DNA of 39,998 bases from Candidatus Acidiferrales bacterium (GTDB lineage: Bacteria; Acidobacteriota; Terriglobia; Acidiferrales; UBA7541). The number at the start of each line of letters is the position of its first letter. Within the stretch, counting starts at the first letter, position 1. Location: assembly GCA_025451835.1 (NCBI GenBank), contig JANWJR010000055.1, positions 1 to 39,998 on the forward strand, written 5' to 3'. A program made the position numbers and the translations under genes. Of this stretch, positions 1 to 8,026 are shown one piece after another. The notes under the pieces are model-generated. The model worked only from the letters and a program-made list of their open reading frames with translations, was not told where the DNA came from and ran no database searches.

Positions 1-721
1 ATAATCCGGTTTCGTGCCACGGCCCACCTCCGTGCAAATTGATGTTTTGGATATAGAAAGCCTCAGACGTTAGAAGCCTGACTTAAAGTTCAACGCCGTG
101 AAGGCCACTAAATAACCTACCGCACCCCAACTTCGCCTCAACTCACACTCTGGCGGGCATTCTATATGACCCGGAGGACCGGAAGTCAAGGCGAATTTCA
201 AAAATCAGTGGATGATAAGCGTCTAGGGGTATGACTTGAGGTCAGAAAAGGGGAGCGGCCGGTGGGGGTGCCGGCCGCTCGTGGGCATGGGGTGATGGAG
301 GTGCAAACATTCGAAGTGCTATCCAGCGCTGCGGCAATTGCCGCGCACCGCACAGAGCCTCGAATACTTGGTCAGTGTGCCTGTGCGGCGCGCGGGCGTC
401 GATAGGACGCTCGGTTCATTTCGTCCCGGTACGAAGGTACCCTTTGCGGCGTTCGCCGGAGTTGCGCCCGCGCGATCCCAAGGGAGACTGACGATGGCGT
501 GCAGCTCGAATGCGCGTACTACCCGCGTCCGGGCCGCGATACAAAGCCCCGTTTTTGTATCCCCAACTTCGACTCGACATAGTCCGCAGCCTTTCGGCTT
601 GATCGAGCAGCCTGTTTGCTCCTTGCAGAAAGTTGAACCCTTCGAAACGGGGTGGTAGGCTCGCGAAAGCAGCAGCTTCTGGCCTCGCGGATCGCGAGGA
701 ACTGTTAGCCGGTCATTTCCT
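1..721. other. non-coding flank, no supported gene
   Basis: I find no supported gene here. The 106-codon plus-strand ORF at 338-658 has no recognisable domain and an Arg/Ser/Pro-rich, low-information sequence. It lies in the same frame as the acyl-AMP ligase gene but is cut off from it by a TAG at 656-658. The only clear structure is the 10-bp perfect hairpin at 253-280, listed separately. No tRNA, 5S rRNA or tmRNA signature was seen in the first 340 bases. Confidence 0.5.
253..280. repeat. 10-bp perfect inverted repeat (hairpin, possible terminator)
   Basis: GAGCGGCCGG and CCGGCCGCTC are exact inverted copies around an 8-nt G-rich loop. On the plus strand no T-run follows. On the minus strand the stem is followed by CCCTTTTC, a weak T-tract, so a minus-strand terminator is possible, although no minus-strand gene is recognised just to its right. 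It could equally be a dispersed palindrome. Confidence 0.4.
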
Positions 722-3634
722 GTGGGTGCGCCCCGAACACAAATCGATCGCGCGGCCGCTCTCGAAATTGAAGCACTCGCGACAGTGCGACAATTGCTCG
801 CCGAACTAGGAAGTGCGCGAGGACTTGAAGAGCTATCCGCGCGCGGAGCCGCCGCTCACCTCGAGCGGGAGCTGGGACTCGGCAGCCTTGAGCGGGTTGA
901 ACTGCTTGTGCGCCTGGGCGACGCCGCCGGCGTGCGGCTTCCCGATGCCGTGGTAACGAATGCCAATACCGTGCAAGATTTGATCGACGCGCTGGCGCGA
1001 GAAGAACCAGGCGCCGAACCGCCGCGTCAGTCAACGGCTGCTTTGACCGCGGCTGCTTTGACCGCGCCTGCTTCAGCTCCCATCCAGCTAGGTCTCGAAG
1101 AGAAAATCTGCAGCGCCCAAACATTAACTGAAATCCTGCGTTTGCGAGGCCTCGGCGAGCCTGCCCGCGCGCACATCCATCTGTACGAAGAAAACGATCA
1201 GCTTCGCACGATCACGTTCGGCGAGCTGTACCAACGCGCGACATCGGTGGCAAGAGAATTACTTCGCCGGGGGCTCGAACCGGAACAAACGGTGGCGATC
1301 ATGGTTCCGACGTGCGCCGAATTTTTCGCTGTGTTTGCGGGAATCCTTCTGGCCGGGGGAATTCCGGTCCCGATGTATCCGCCGTTCCGCGTCGACCGCA
1401 TCGAGGAGTACGCCGCCAGACAGTCCGCCATTTTAGGCAATGCCGAGGCGCGATTCCTGATCACGTTCCGGCAAGCCGAAGGTCTTGCGCGAATGCTTCG
1501 TCCCCGTGTGCCCACGCTGCGTGAAGTGCTGATCGCGGAATCACTCGCCACGATCCCGGCACGCCCGGAAAACCTGCAGCCCGCGACATGGCAGCCCGTT
1601 CAAGAACTCTCGCACGAGGCACGAGGCGGCGATATCGCGTTTCTGCAGTACACATCCGGGTCGACGGGGAATCCCAAGGGCGTAACGCTGACGCATGCGA
1701 ACCTGCTGGCGAACATTCGCGCGATTGTCGACGCGATCGAAATCGTGCCTGCTGACGTTGCGGCAAGCTGGCTGCCGCTCTATCACGACATGGGGTTGAT
1801 CGGCGCATGGTTTGTTCCGTTATTTACGGGCATCCCGGTGGTCATAATGTCGCCTCTGGCATTCCTGAGCCGGCCGGAGCGATGGCTGTGGGCCATCCAC
1901 CGGCACCGGGCTACGATCAGCCCGGCACCGAATTTCGCGTTCGAACTCTGCGTGCGAAAGATTGGGGAAAAAGATATCGAAGGATTGGATCTCAGTTCGT
2001 GGCGCGCGGCGCTCAACGGCGCGGAGCCGGTTCGCGCGGAGACTTTGAACCGGTTCGTGGACCGGTTTTCACGCTACGGGTTCCGTCGTGAAGCGCTGCT
2101 CGCCGTGTATGGACTGGCGGAGGCGTCTCTCGGCGTATCTGTTCCGAAAATCAATTCGGGATATCAGGTTGACCGTATCGAACGCGCGGCGTTTGAATCG
2201 CAGGGCCACGCGATTCCGGTTGCTGCGTGCGCGACGACCGCCCTCGAATTCGTGAGCGCGGGGCAGCCTCTTGCAAACGTCGAGGTTCGAATTGTGGCGG
2301 CGAACGGAAGCGATGCCGGCGAGCGAATGGAAGGAAATCTCTGGCTCCGCAGCCCGTCGATTATGAACGGTTACTATCGCAACGTGGAGGCGACGCGCGA
2401 TGTGATGCGGAGCGGCTGGCTGGATTCGGGAGATCGAGCCTATCTTGCTGCCGGCGAGCTTTATATCACCGGCAGAGCAAAAGATATCATCATCAAAGCA
2501 GGACGAAATCTCTATCCCCACGAAGTGGAACAAGTGGCGGGAGGAGTGCCTGGTGTTCGCGCGGGGTGCGTGGCTGCGTTCGGCGCCCCGGATGAGCGAA
2601 GTGGCACGGAGCGTTTGGTGGTGGCTGCGGAAGTTCGTGACATGGCTGATGCGAAACGTATCAGCCGGGAAATCGCGTCGGCTCTCGTTGAAGCGCTGGG
2701 GATTCCGCCCGATGCCGTCAAGTTACTGCCGACGCACTCGATTCCCAAGACTTCGAGCGGAAAACTCCGCCGCGGCGAGGCGCGACGGTTGTACCTGGAA
2801 GGCAGACTCGGCGCGAAACAATCGCCGGCATGGATGCAGGTCGCGCGCCTGGCGTCACGAAGCGCGGCTCCTCGCGCACGGGACGCTACCAAAAATGTCA
2901 CGCGGCGATTGGCTCAGATTCTCTACGGGCTGTACGCACTGGCCGTCTTCGCAATCGGGATGATTCCGTTGCGAATTGTCGTGCCGTTGATCTCAAAGCG
3001 CGAACGTGCTGCAAGATTCACACGCGCCGGAGCGAGGCTCATGTTACGCGCAGCCGGGATTCCGGTGCATTTTGAAGGAGAGCGTCTTCTGGGGGAAATC
3101 GCAAAATCAGGGCCGTGGATTTTTGCACCGAATCATTCGAGCTACCTGGACGTTCTCGTGACGATGGCGTGCCTGCCGGCAGGAGTGAGGTTTGTCGCGA
3201 AGGGCGAGATTGCCTCCATGCCGCTGGTGGGCAAAGTAGCCATGAAATCCGGGCAGTTGGTATTTGATCGAAACGATCCCCAGGCGCGGATCAGCCAGGC
3301 GAAGGCAGTGAATGCGGCGCTCGAGCGCGGGGAATCCGTTGTCATCTATCCGGAAGGGACATTCACGCCGGTTGCTGGTATTCGGCCATTTCAACTCGGA
3401 GCTTTCAAAGCGGCCGTGGATACTGGCCGGCCAATTTGCCCTGTTGCCGTACGCGGCGCGCGCCGGATTCTGCGCGATACCACCTATCTTCCGCGCCCGG
3501 GCAGCGTGACCGTGACATACGGGCAGCTCGTCACGCCGGATCGGAACGCCTCGAGCGAATGGAAGGAAACCATTCGATTGCGCGACTCTACGCGTGAGAT
3601 CATCGCGCGAAATGCCGGTGAACCGCTTCTCTAG
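722..3634 (+). CDS. ACP / fatty acyl-AMP ligase / lysophospholipid acyltransferase fusion protein
   Basis: Three domains are visible in 970 residues. Residues about 10-95 look like an acyl carrier protein, with the carrier Ser in LGLGSLERVELL (S55; the usual Asp before it is Gly). Residues about 130-690 are an ANL-family adenylation domain close to fatty acyl-AMP ligases: YTSGSTGNPKG phosphate loop, WLPLYHDMGLIG, YGLAEAS, GRAKDIIIKAGRN, and the catalytic Lys region PKTSSGKLRR. After a hydrophobic stretch near residues 728-757, residues about 745-960 are a PlsC-type acyltransferase with the HX4D motif NHSSYLD and YPEGTFT. By family knowledge it would activate a fatty acid as acyl-AMP and acylate a lysophospholipid or similar acceptor; the order of transfer through the ACP is inference. 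The GTG start is the first in frame after a TAG at 656; GAGGA lies 21 nt upstream, so the start is uncertain. Confidence 0.85.
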   Translation: MGAPRTQIDRAAALEIEALATVRQLLAELGSARGLEELSARGAAAHLERELGLGSLERVELLVRLGDAAGVRLPDAVVTNANTVQDLIDALAREEPGAEPPRQSTAALTAAALTAPASAPIQLGLEEKICSAQTLTEILRLRGLGEPARAHIHLYEENDQLRTITFGELYQRATSVARELLRRGLEPEQTVAIMVPTCAEFFAVFAGILLAGGIPVPMYPPFRVDRIEEYAARQSAILGNAEARFLITFRQAEGLARMLRPRVPTLREVLIAESLATIPARPENLQPATWQPVQELSHEARGGDIAFLQYTSGSTGNPKGVTLTHANLLANIRAIVDAIEIVPADVAASWLPLYHDMGLIGAWFVPLFTGIPVVIMSPLAFLSRPERWLWAIHRHRATISPAPNFAFELCVRKIGEKDIEGLDLSSWRAALNGAEPVRAETLNRFVDRFSRYGFRREALLAVYGLAEASLGVSVPKINSGYQVDRIERAAFESQGHAIPVAACATTALEFVSAGQPLANVEVRIVAANGSDAGERMEGNLWLRSPSIMNGYYRNVEATRDVMRSGWLDSGDRAYLAAGELYITGRAKDIIIKAGRNLYPHEVEQVAGGVPGVRAGCVAAFGAPDERSGTERLVVAAEVRDMADAKRISREIASALVEALGIPPDAVKLLPTHSIPKTSSGKLRRGEARRLYLEGRLGAKQSPAWMQVARLASRSAAPRARDATKNVTRRLAQILYGLYALAVFAIGMIPLRIVVPLISKRERAARFTRAGARLMLRAAGIPVHFEGERLLGEIAKSGPWIFAPNHSSYLDVLVTMACLPAGVRFVAKGEIASMPLVGKVAMKSGQLVFDRNDPQARISQAKAVNAALERGESVVIYPEGTFTPVAGIRPFQLGAFKAAVDTGRPICPVAVRGARRILRDTTYLPRPGSVTVTYGQLVTPDRNASSEWKETIRLRDSTREIIARNAGEPLL

Positions 3635-3804
3635 TATCTGCCAGCGCCGGAAACCCGCGCAAAAGCGATTGCATCTAAGTTCGTTCCAGCCTGATCGGGG
3701 TTTGCCATGGTTGGAAAGACTTTCGCGTTAGTGGGCAAACGGATACCATGGCGTGAGACACGAAAAGTATCTCGAAATGCAGGATTCCTTGGGAGGAATG
3801 ATCT

Positions 3805-4311
3805 ATGGTCCGCAAGCTGTCGCTATTGCTGGCGCTGGTTTTTGTAGCTTCAATTTCGGCTCGTGCGCAAGGGATCGCCGACAAAGTCGAGGCTTTCGGC
3901 GGATACTCCTTCGAGCGGTTCAGGGGCTCCCCGTCGGGTAATTTGAACGGCTGGGAGCTTTCGGGACAATACAAGGTCACTGATTGGCTGGGGGGAGTGG
4001 CTGATTTCGACGGCCATTCGGGCTCTCCGAATGGATTGCATGAGTCCGTGCACACGTACCTGTTCGGCCCGCAAGTGTCATTTCCCGCGCGGATTTCTCC
4101 TTTTGCCCATGTGCTGTTCGGTGGCGCGCACATCAGCCGGGACGGATTGTCTCTTTCCTCGTTTGCGACGGCGATTGGCGCTGGGATCGATGCGCGAATC
4201 GCGCATGGAATTTCGTGGCGCGTGATCCAGGGAGATTACGTCCACACGCACTTTTTTGGAAGCGCGCAAAACAGCGCACGGCTCTCGACAGGCATCGTCA
4301 TACATTTCTGA
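3805..4311 (+). CDS. small outer-membrane beta-barrel protein
   Basis: This 168-residue protein begins with a clear Sec signal peptide (Lys/Arg, then LSLLLALVFVASISARAQG, cleavage after ARA-Q). The mature part has alternating hydrophobic/aromatic strands rich in Gly, Ser and Phe and ends in a terminal Phe (IVIHF), the usual beta-barrel C-terminus recognised by the BAM machinery. It resembles the small OmpA/OmpX-like barrels common in acidobacteria. No enzymatic motif is visible. A strong ribosome site GGGAGGA lies 7 nt before the ATG. The gene runs head-on into the TonB-like gene, leaving only 6 nt between the stops. The specific cargo or role cannot be read from sequence. Confidence 0.75.
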   Translation: MVRKLSLLLALVFVASISARAQGIADKVEAFGGYSFERFRGSPSGNLNGWELSGQYKVTDWLGGVADFDGHSGSPNGLHESVHTYLFGPQVSFPARISPFAHVLFGGAHISRDGLSLSSFATAIGAGIDARIAHGISWRVIQGDYVHTHFFGSAQNSARLSTGIVIHF

Positions 4312-4317
4312 GCTGAA

Positions 4318-5076
4318 CTACATCACGAAATTTACGGTGACGTAGGTTTCAACCTCGACAGGCTGGCCATCCAGCCGCGTAGGGCGGTATCGCCATTGGC
4401 GCACGGCGGCAAGCGCTGCCTGCACGAGGATGGGATTGCCACTAAGCACCGTCAGATTGCGAACGCCTCCGTCCGTGCTGATGATTGCACGCAGCTCCAC
4501 GGTGCCGGAAAGCCTCATGATTTTTGCCGCTGACGGATACGCGGGCTCAACGCGGTGAATCAGCGCCGCTTCCATGACGCCTTCGCTGATGCGCCGCAGC
4601 TCGGTTGGCTTTTCGGGAGGGCGAGGCGGATTCGGCATGACTGGACCATTTCCCGTCGCGCCGGGAATCACGGGGCCGGAGTTCGCATCGCCGGGGCGCC
4701 GATCGTCGGCGCCGCCCGTCTCGATCTCCAGCGGTGGTCCCTGGCTCGCTGCGGCTATGTGAAGTGGGACGTGGGGCGGCTGAAGGATGGGTGGCGGATC
4801 GGCAATTGGTGTGTGCCTGCGTGTCGGTGGATGCGAATTGGCATGGGCACTTAGAGCGCTTGCGTTGCCGCCGGGATATGGCGGGACGGGAGTCACGACG
4901 TAGCGCGCAGGCAACGCGCCCGGCATGAGCAGCGGCCAGAGAAATACGCTGGCAACAAGAAAGCATTCGAGCGCAATCGAGAGAGCCAGCGCCTCTCTTC
5001 GCAAGCGGCGAGCTCGTTGGCGAGTTTCCGAGTCGCTTTCCAGCAGACATTCCGTCAGTCTTTCCGGGCCGCACAT
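4318..5076 (-). CDS. energy transducer TonB-like protein
   Basis: The protein has a basic cytoplasmic N-terminus, one membrane helix (about residues 30-52, ALSIALECFLVASVFLWPLL), a long Pro-rich periplasmic spacer (about 60-155) and a C-terminal TonB domain (about 165-252: RVEPAYPSAAKIMRLSGTVEL, then AVRQWRYRP and VTVNFVM). This is the TonB layout: the spacer crosses the periplasm and the C-terminal domain touches TonB boxes of outer-membrane receptors. No exbB/exbD lies next to it, so it may serve a distant complex, or act as an envelope protein that only shares the fold. I chose the ATG at 5076 because GGAGGAGG sits 7-8 nt upstream; the GTG at 5082 in the ORF track would overlap that site. 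Confidence 0.8.
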   Translation of the reverse strand: MCGPERLTECLLESDSETRQRARRLRREALALSIALECFLVASVFLWPLLMPGALPARYVVTPVPPYPGGNASALSAHANSHPPTRRHTPIADPPPILQPPHVPLHIAAASQGPPLEIETGGADDRRPGDANSGPVIPGATGNGPVMPNPPRPPEKPTELRRISEGVMEAALIHRVEPAYPSAAKIMRLSGTVELRAIISTDGGVRNLTVLSGNPILVQAALAAVRQWRYRPTRLDGQPVEVETYVTVNFVM

Positions 5077-5082
5077 GGACAC

Positions 5083-5375
5083 ACCTCCTCCGTTGGCTCT
5101 TCACAAAGCAAGTGAATCGTGGCGGCGTGTGTGGAAACGCCGCCATAGCCCGATCTCGGAGTTCACGCGACCTCTGATTGGATAGACACCAAAGTTGTAC
5201 CGGTGTGCCCGGCTGTCTGCCAGGCTGTACGTGAGCTTTAGAGCTTCCTGGGAGATTCCCATTAAGGTTTTTAATTTGTTGGAGTTGCAAATTTCAGTGA
5301 GTTGATGCATCACTTTGCTGCGAATACACGTCTAATCGAGTGAAATGACCCTTTCGGGGTTTGAGGTAAGGCATC
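5083..5375. other. divergent spacer with a leader hairpin
   Basis: This spacer lies between the tonB-like gene (minus) and the zinc-ribbon gene (plus). It holds a stable hairpin, GGCGGCGT / ACGCCGCC with an 8-nt loop (5121-5144), which would fall in the 5' leader of the tonB-like mRNA. A 70-codon minus-strand ORF (5101-5313) crosses the region but has no recognisable domain, so I do not call it. Confidence 0.4.
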
Positions 5376-5690
5376 ATGAACAAACCTTCTCTTGAGACAG
5401 TAGGCGTGCGGTACACCGGATGGGCCGCGCTCAATCGCGACCCGCTCGAAGATCATGTTGAGTACACTTGCCCTCATTGTGGAGCACGGGGAGCCAAATC
5501 GGCTCGGCGTCCGCGGTCGGCTTATCATTTTTCGGACGGGTTCGTGCAGGACCTGCAGGGCGAAGCGACGACATGCCGCAATTGCAAGCAATCGTTCCGC
5601 GTGTCGCCGGTGGTGATGCTGCACGACCAGGACGAAAAGCGGCGATTCAAAGCGGTCTTCTCGGCGGATCTCGAAGTCTCGTCTAATTGA
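5376..5690 (+). CDS. small zinc-ribbon protein, function unknown
   Basis: This 104-residue soluble protein has two Cys pairs, CPHC (about residue 32) and CRNC (about residue 68), spaced as in a zinc ribbon with a long basic insert between the knuckles (AKSARRPRSAYHF). There is no signal peptide or membrane segment. GAGGTAAGG lies about 6 nt before the ATG, which supports translation. It stands alone between a divergent tonB-like gene and a convergent LOG gene, so context gives no function. The basic insert could bind nucleic acid, which is inference only. Confidence 0.65.
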   Translation: MNKPSLETVGVRYTGWAALNRDPLEDHVEYTCPHCGARGAKSARRPRSAYHFSDGFVQDLQGEATTCRNCKQSFRVSPVVMLHDQDEKRRFKAVFSADLEVSSN

Positions 5691-5738
5691 CTCGGGTTTG
5701 TCGTTGAATCAATGCGCAAGCAACTGCCAGTTGCTTGG

Positions 5739-5773
5739 CGTTGTAGCGCCGAGCTTTAGCTCGGCATGCCGCC
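5739..5773 (+). repeat. REP-like palindromic element, family A copy 1
   Basis: The core GCCGAGC-TTTA-GCTCGGC is a perfect 7-bp stem with a 4-nt loop, between two convergent genes. The 35-bp surrounding stretch matches the reverse complement of 28268-28303 apart from a handful of C/T and A/G changes, including a paired change in the stem (A-T here, G-C there). This marks a dispersed, structure-conserving repeat rather than a chance hairpin. Confidence 0.6.
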
Positions 5774-5807
5774 GTGACGCGCGCTCCGCGTATTTCTCCG
5801 CGGTCTG

Positions 5808-6662
5808 CTAGCGGCGATCCCAATCCGCATCTAGGTTCAGGTGGTGATTCTCCATGTCTGCGCGGACCTGCTCGAACGCGTCGTCAACGTTATCCACGAA
5901 TTGCAGCAGCTTGTATTCTCGCTGGCTGATCGTTCCTGTGCGCACCATGTGCTTCCAATCGAGCACTTTGTCCCAGTATTGCCTCCCGTAAATCAAGATT
6001 AAGTGGTGCGAAGAAAGCTTTCCCGTTTGCAACAGCGTCAACATTTCCCACAGCTCATCCATGGTGCCGAAGCCACCCGGAAAAACGATGAGCGCTTTGG
6101 CCATCTGCGCGAACCACAGCTTGCGCATGAAGAAGTAATGGAAGCAGAAGTTCAGCTCGGGCGAAATATAGGGATTGGGGCGCTGCTCGTGAGGAAGCTG
6201 GATGCTCAAGCCGACGGATGATCCGCCCGCTTCAGCGGCGCCGCGGTTGGCTGCTTCCATGATTCCCGGACCGCCTCCCGAGCAGATCACGAACCGCTTC
6301 GGCTGCGTGCCGAGCGTCATGGCCCAGGAAGTGATGCGGCGGGAGAGCTCGCGCGCTTCTTCGTAGTAACGCGACATCTGCACGATCGAGCGTGCCGCGC
6401 CGACTTTCAGCCTCCATTCGTGGGTGCGGCGGCCTCGTGCGGCAGCCCGGACTTTCTTCAGGTCCGCGAGGGCGCGGTCCCGCGGCTGGATGCGCGCCGA
6501 TCCAAACATCACGATGGTGTCTCCCACATTTTCCTGACGAAGGCGTTTGAGCGGATCCAGGTATTCCGCCAGAATCCGCAATGGCCGTGCCGTGAGACTC
6601 TCCATGAATTTCGTGTCTTGATATGCAAGCTTGGACATCAGCAGATGACCACGGCGATTCAT
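5808..6662 (-). CDS. LOG-family Rossmann protein (TIGR00730-like nucleotide phosphoribohydrolase)
   Basis: This 284-residue protein carries the family signatures GGGPGIMEAANRGA and PGGFGTMDELWEML (PGGxGTxxE), which bind the ribose-phosphate and catalyse N-glycosidic cleavage of nucleoside 5'-monophosphates in LOG/YgdH-type enzymes. It is longer than minimal LOG proteins (about 190 residues), with about 100 extra N-terminal residues as in the PpnN/YgdH-like branch. Activity on cytokinin precursors or general nucleotide salvage is possible; the substrate cannot be read here. The ORF track start (6692) gives a non-conserved extension. I prefer ATG 6662, preceded by AAGGGGGA at 7 nt spacing. Confidence 0.8.
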   Translation of the reverse strand: MNRRGHLLMSKLAYQDTKFMESLTARPLRILAEYLDPLKRLRQENVGDTIVMFGSARIQPRDRALADLKKVRAAARGRRTHEWRLKVGAARSIVQMSRYYEEARELSRRITSWAMTLGTQPKRFVICSGGGPGIMEAANRGAAEAGGSSVGLSIQLPHEQRPNPYISPELNFCFHYFFMRKLWFAQMAKALIVFPGGFGTMDELWEMLTLLQTGKLSSHHLILIYGRQYWDKVLDWKHMVRTGTISQREYKLLQFVDNVDDAFEQVRADMENHHLNLDADWDRR

Positions 6663-6791
6663 GAAGTTCCCCCTTAGGTTAGAACGCAACATTCATTCTA
6701 GTACCGTTCCCGGCGGTTGCGAGTCTGCGCGCGTGGCGGGGTTTGTGTTCAGCCAACATGCAACGCAGCCGTGGCCCAAGGAATCAGATAA

Positions 6792-7958
6792 GTGAGCCAC
6801 AAGGTGCGATCGCCAAAAGCAATTTACGGGATTTTGTTGTTTGCTCTGATGGGGCTTGTTTCGTCGACGTTCGGCCCGGCGGCATGGGGCCAGGGAGAGC
6901 TGGAAGGGCCGATTCGTCCCAAGTCCGGTGTCCAGCCGCAACCGATGCCGAAAGCGGAGCAGGAGAGGCGTGCGATACGGTCGCAAGTGAACGAAGTGAT
7001 CGCTCCGATTACGGTTCGGAACGCGTCTGGCGAAATGGTTCTCGACCTCGCGAAAAATAATTTCCGCGTTTTCGACAATGGCACAGAGCAAAAAATCGAC
7101 CATTTCGACCTCGGCGGCGAACCGTTCTCGATCGTGCTCGCCGTCGAAACCAGCTCGCACATCGACGCACTCATGCCACAGGTTCGCAAGACGGGCATCA
7201 TCTTCACGCAAACCGTGATGGGACAGACTTCGGAAGCAGCCGTCATCGGCTACGACGATTCCGTGCTGTTGCTGCATGGGCTCACCACCGACCCAGATGC
7301 CATTCAGAGCGTAATCAATAATCTTCGCGAAGGCACCGACGGTTCGCGCGTGTACGACGCCATGGCCAAGGGAATTTCAATACTCGAGAAGCGTCCGGCC
7401 GCTCGCCGGCGGATTCTGGTGGTCATGGGAGAAGCGCGGGATACTGGCAGCGAAAATAAGTTGGGCGAGGTTCTGCGCCATGCGGAGCTTGCGAACGTCA
7501 CGATCTATTCGATCGGCTTGAGCACCACGATGGCCGAATTGCGCGCCAAGCCCAGCCAGGCGCAGCCTCCCGGAATTGGTCCTCCGGGAACTTATCCCAC
7601 ACCGTTGCCGCCCGGAACCCTTCAGACGCCGGATAACGAAGCCGCTGTGTACGGCAATATGGACTTGATGGGACTTGCCGTGTGGCTGCTGAAAACGGGT
7701 AAAAATGCGGTCGGGCCAAATTCACTGGCTGTGGCAAGCAAAGCCACGGGCGGCCTGCACGTGAACACACTGAAAGACCGCTCGATCGAAAAGGCCATGG
7801 ACGAAATCGGCGGCGAGCTTCACGCGCAGTACTCGATCAGCTACCGGCCGAAAGATGATGAGCCGTCCGGCTACCATGAGATCAAAATCACCGTGGACCG
7901 TCCGAACGTCACCGTGCGCACCCGCCCGGGTTACTACATTCCCCCGCCGGAATCGTAG
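6792..7958 (+). CDS. secreted VWA-domain protein, VWFA-related Acidobacterial family
   Basis: This 388-residue protein has a signal peptide (about 1-34, AIYGILLFALMGLVSSTFG, cleavage near AWG-QG). An N-terminal beta-sandwich-like stretch (about 60-110, ITVRNASGEMVLDLAKNNF) is followed by a von Willebrand A domain (about 112-345). This layout matches the TIGR03436 family expanded in Acidobacteria. The metal-site loop reads VETSSH instead of DxSxS, so the first Asp is Glu and the last Ser is His, and metal binding may be altered. A Pro/Gly-rich insert (PPGIGPPGTYPTPLPPG) lies inside the domain. A role in extracytoplasmic protein-protein contact is inferred. GTG start with AAGGAA about 9 nt upstream. 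A terminator-like hairpin follows. Confidence 0.8.
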   Translation: MSHKVRSPKAIYGILLFALMGLVSSTFGPAAWGQGELEGPIRPKSGVQPQPMPKAEQERRAIRSQVNEVIAPITVRNASGEMVLDLAKNNFRVFDNGTEQKIDHFDLGGEPFSIVLAVETSSHIDALMPQVRKTGIIFTQTVMGQTSEAAVIGYDDSVLLLHGLTTDPDAIQSVINNLREGTDGSRVYDAMAKGISILEKRPAARRRILVVMGEARDTGSENKLGEVLRHAELANVTIYSIGLSTTMAELRAKPSQAQPPGIGPPGTYPTPLPPGTLQTPDNEAAVYGNMDLMGLAVWLLKTGKNAVGPNSLAVASKATGGLHVNTLKDRSIEKAMDEIGGELHAQYSISYRPKDDEPSGYHEIKITVDRPNVTVRTRPGYYIPPPES

Positions 7959-7963
7959 ACGGT

Positions 7964-7996
7964 AGCGTTCCCCGCAAGCATGCAGCGGACGCTTTT
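7964..7996 (+). terminator. intrinsic terminator candidate after the VWA gene
   Basis: AGCGT...CCGC pairs with GCGG-ACGCT and is followed by TTTT, six bases after the VWA stop codon. The gyrA stop lies 31 bases beyond on the other strand. The stem is short and interrupted, so the strength is uncertain. Confidence 0.45.
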
Positions 7997-8026
7997 GTAA
8001 CGCTGACTCGGGCGCGGCCATGCACG

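Noticed and set aside
1-340. possible tmRNA, 5S rRNA or riboswitch in the left flank
   Set aside because: No conserved tmRNA ends, tRNA-like cloverleaf or known riboswitch core was recognised. Only a hairpin could be supported.
338-658. 106-codon plus-strand ORF in the left flank, in the same frame as the acyl-AMP ligase gene
   Set aside because: There is no recognisable domain, the composition is Arg/Ser/Pro-rich, and it ends in TAG before the ligase gene. It is probably a chance ORF in GC-rich DNA.
5101-5313. 70-codon minus-strand ORF upstream of the tonB-like gene
   Set aside because: No domain or ribosome site is seen, and it overlaps a GC hairpin. There is not enough evidence to call a gene.
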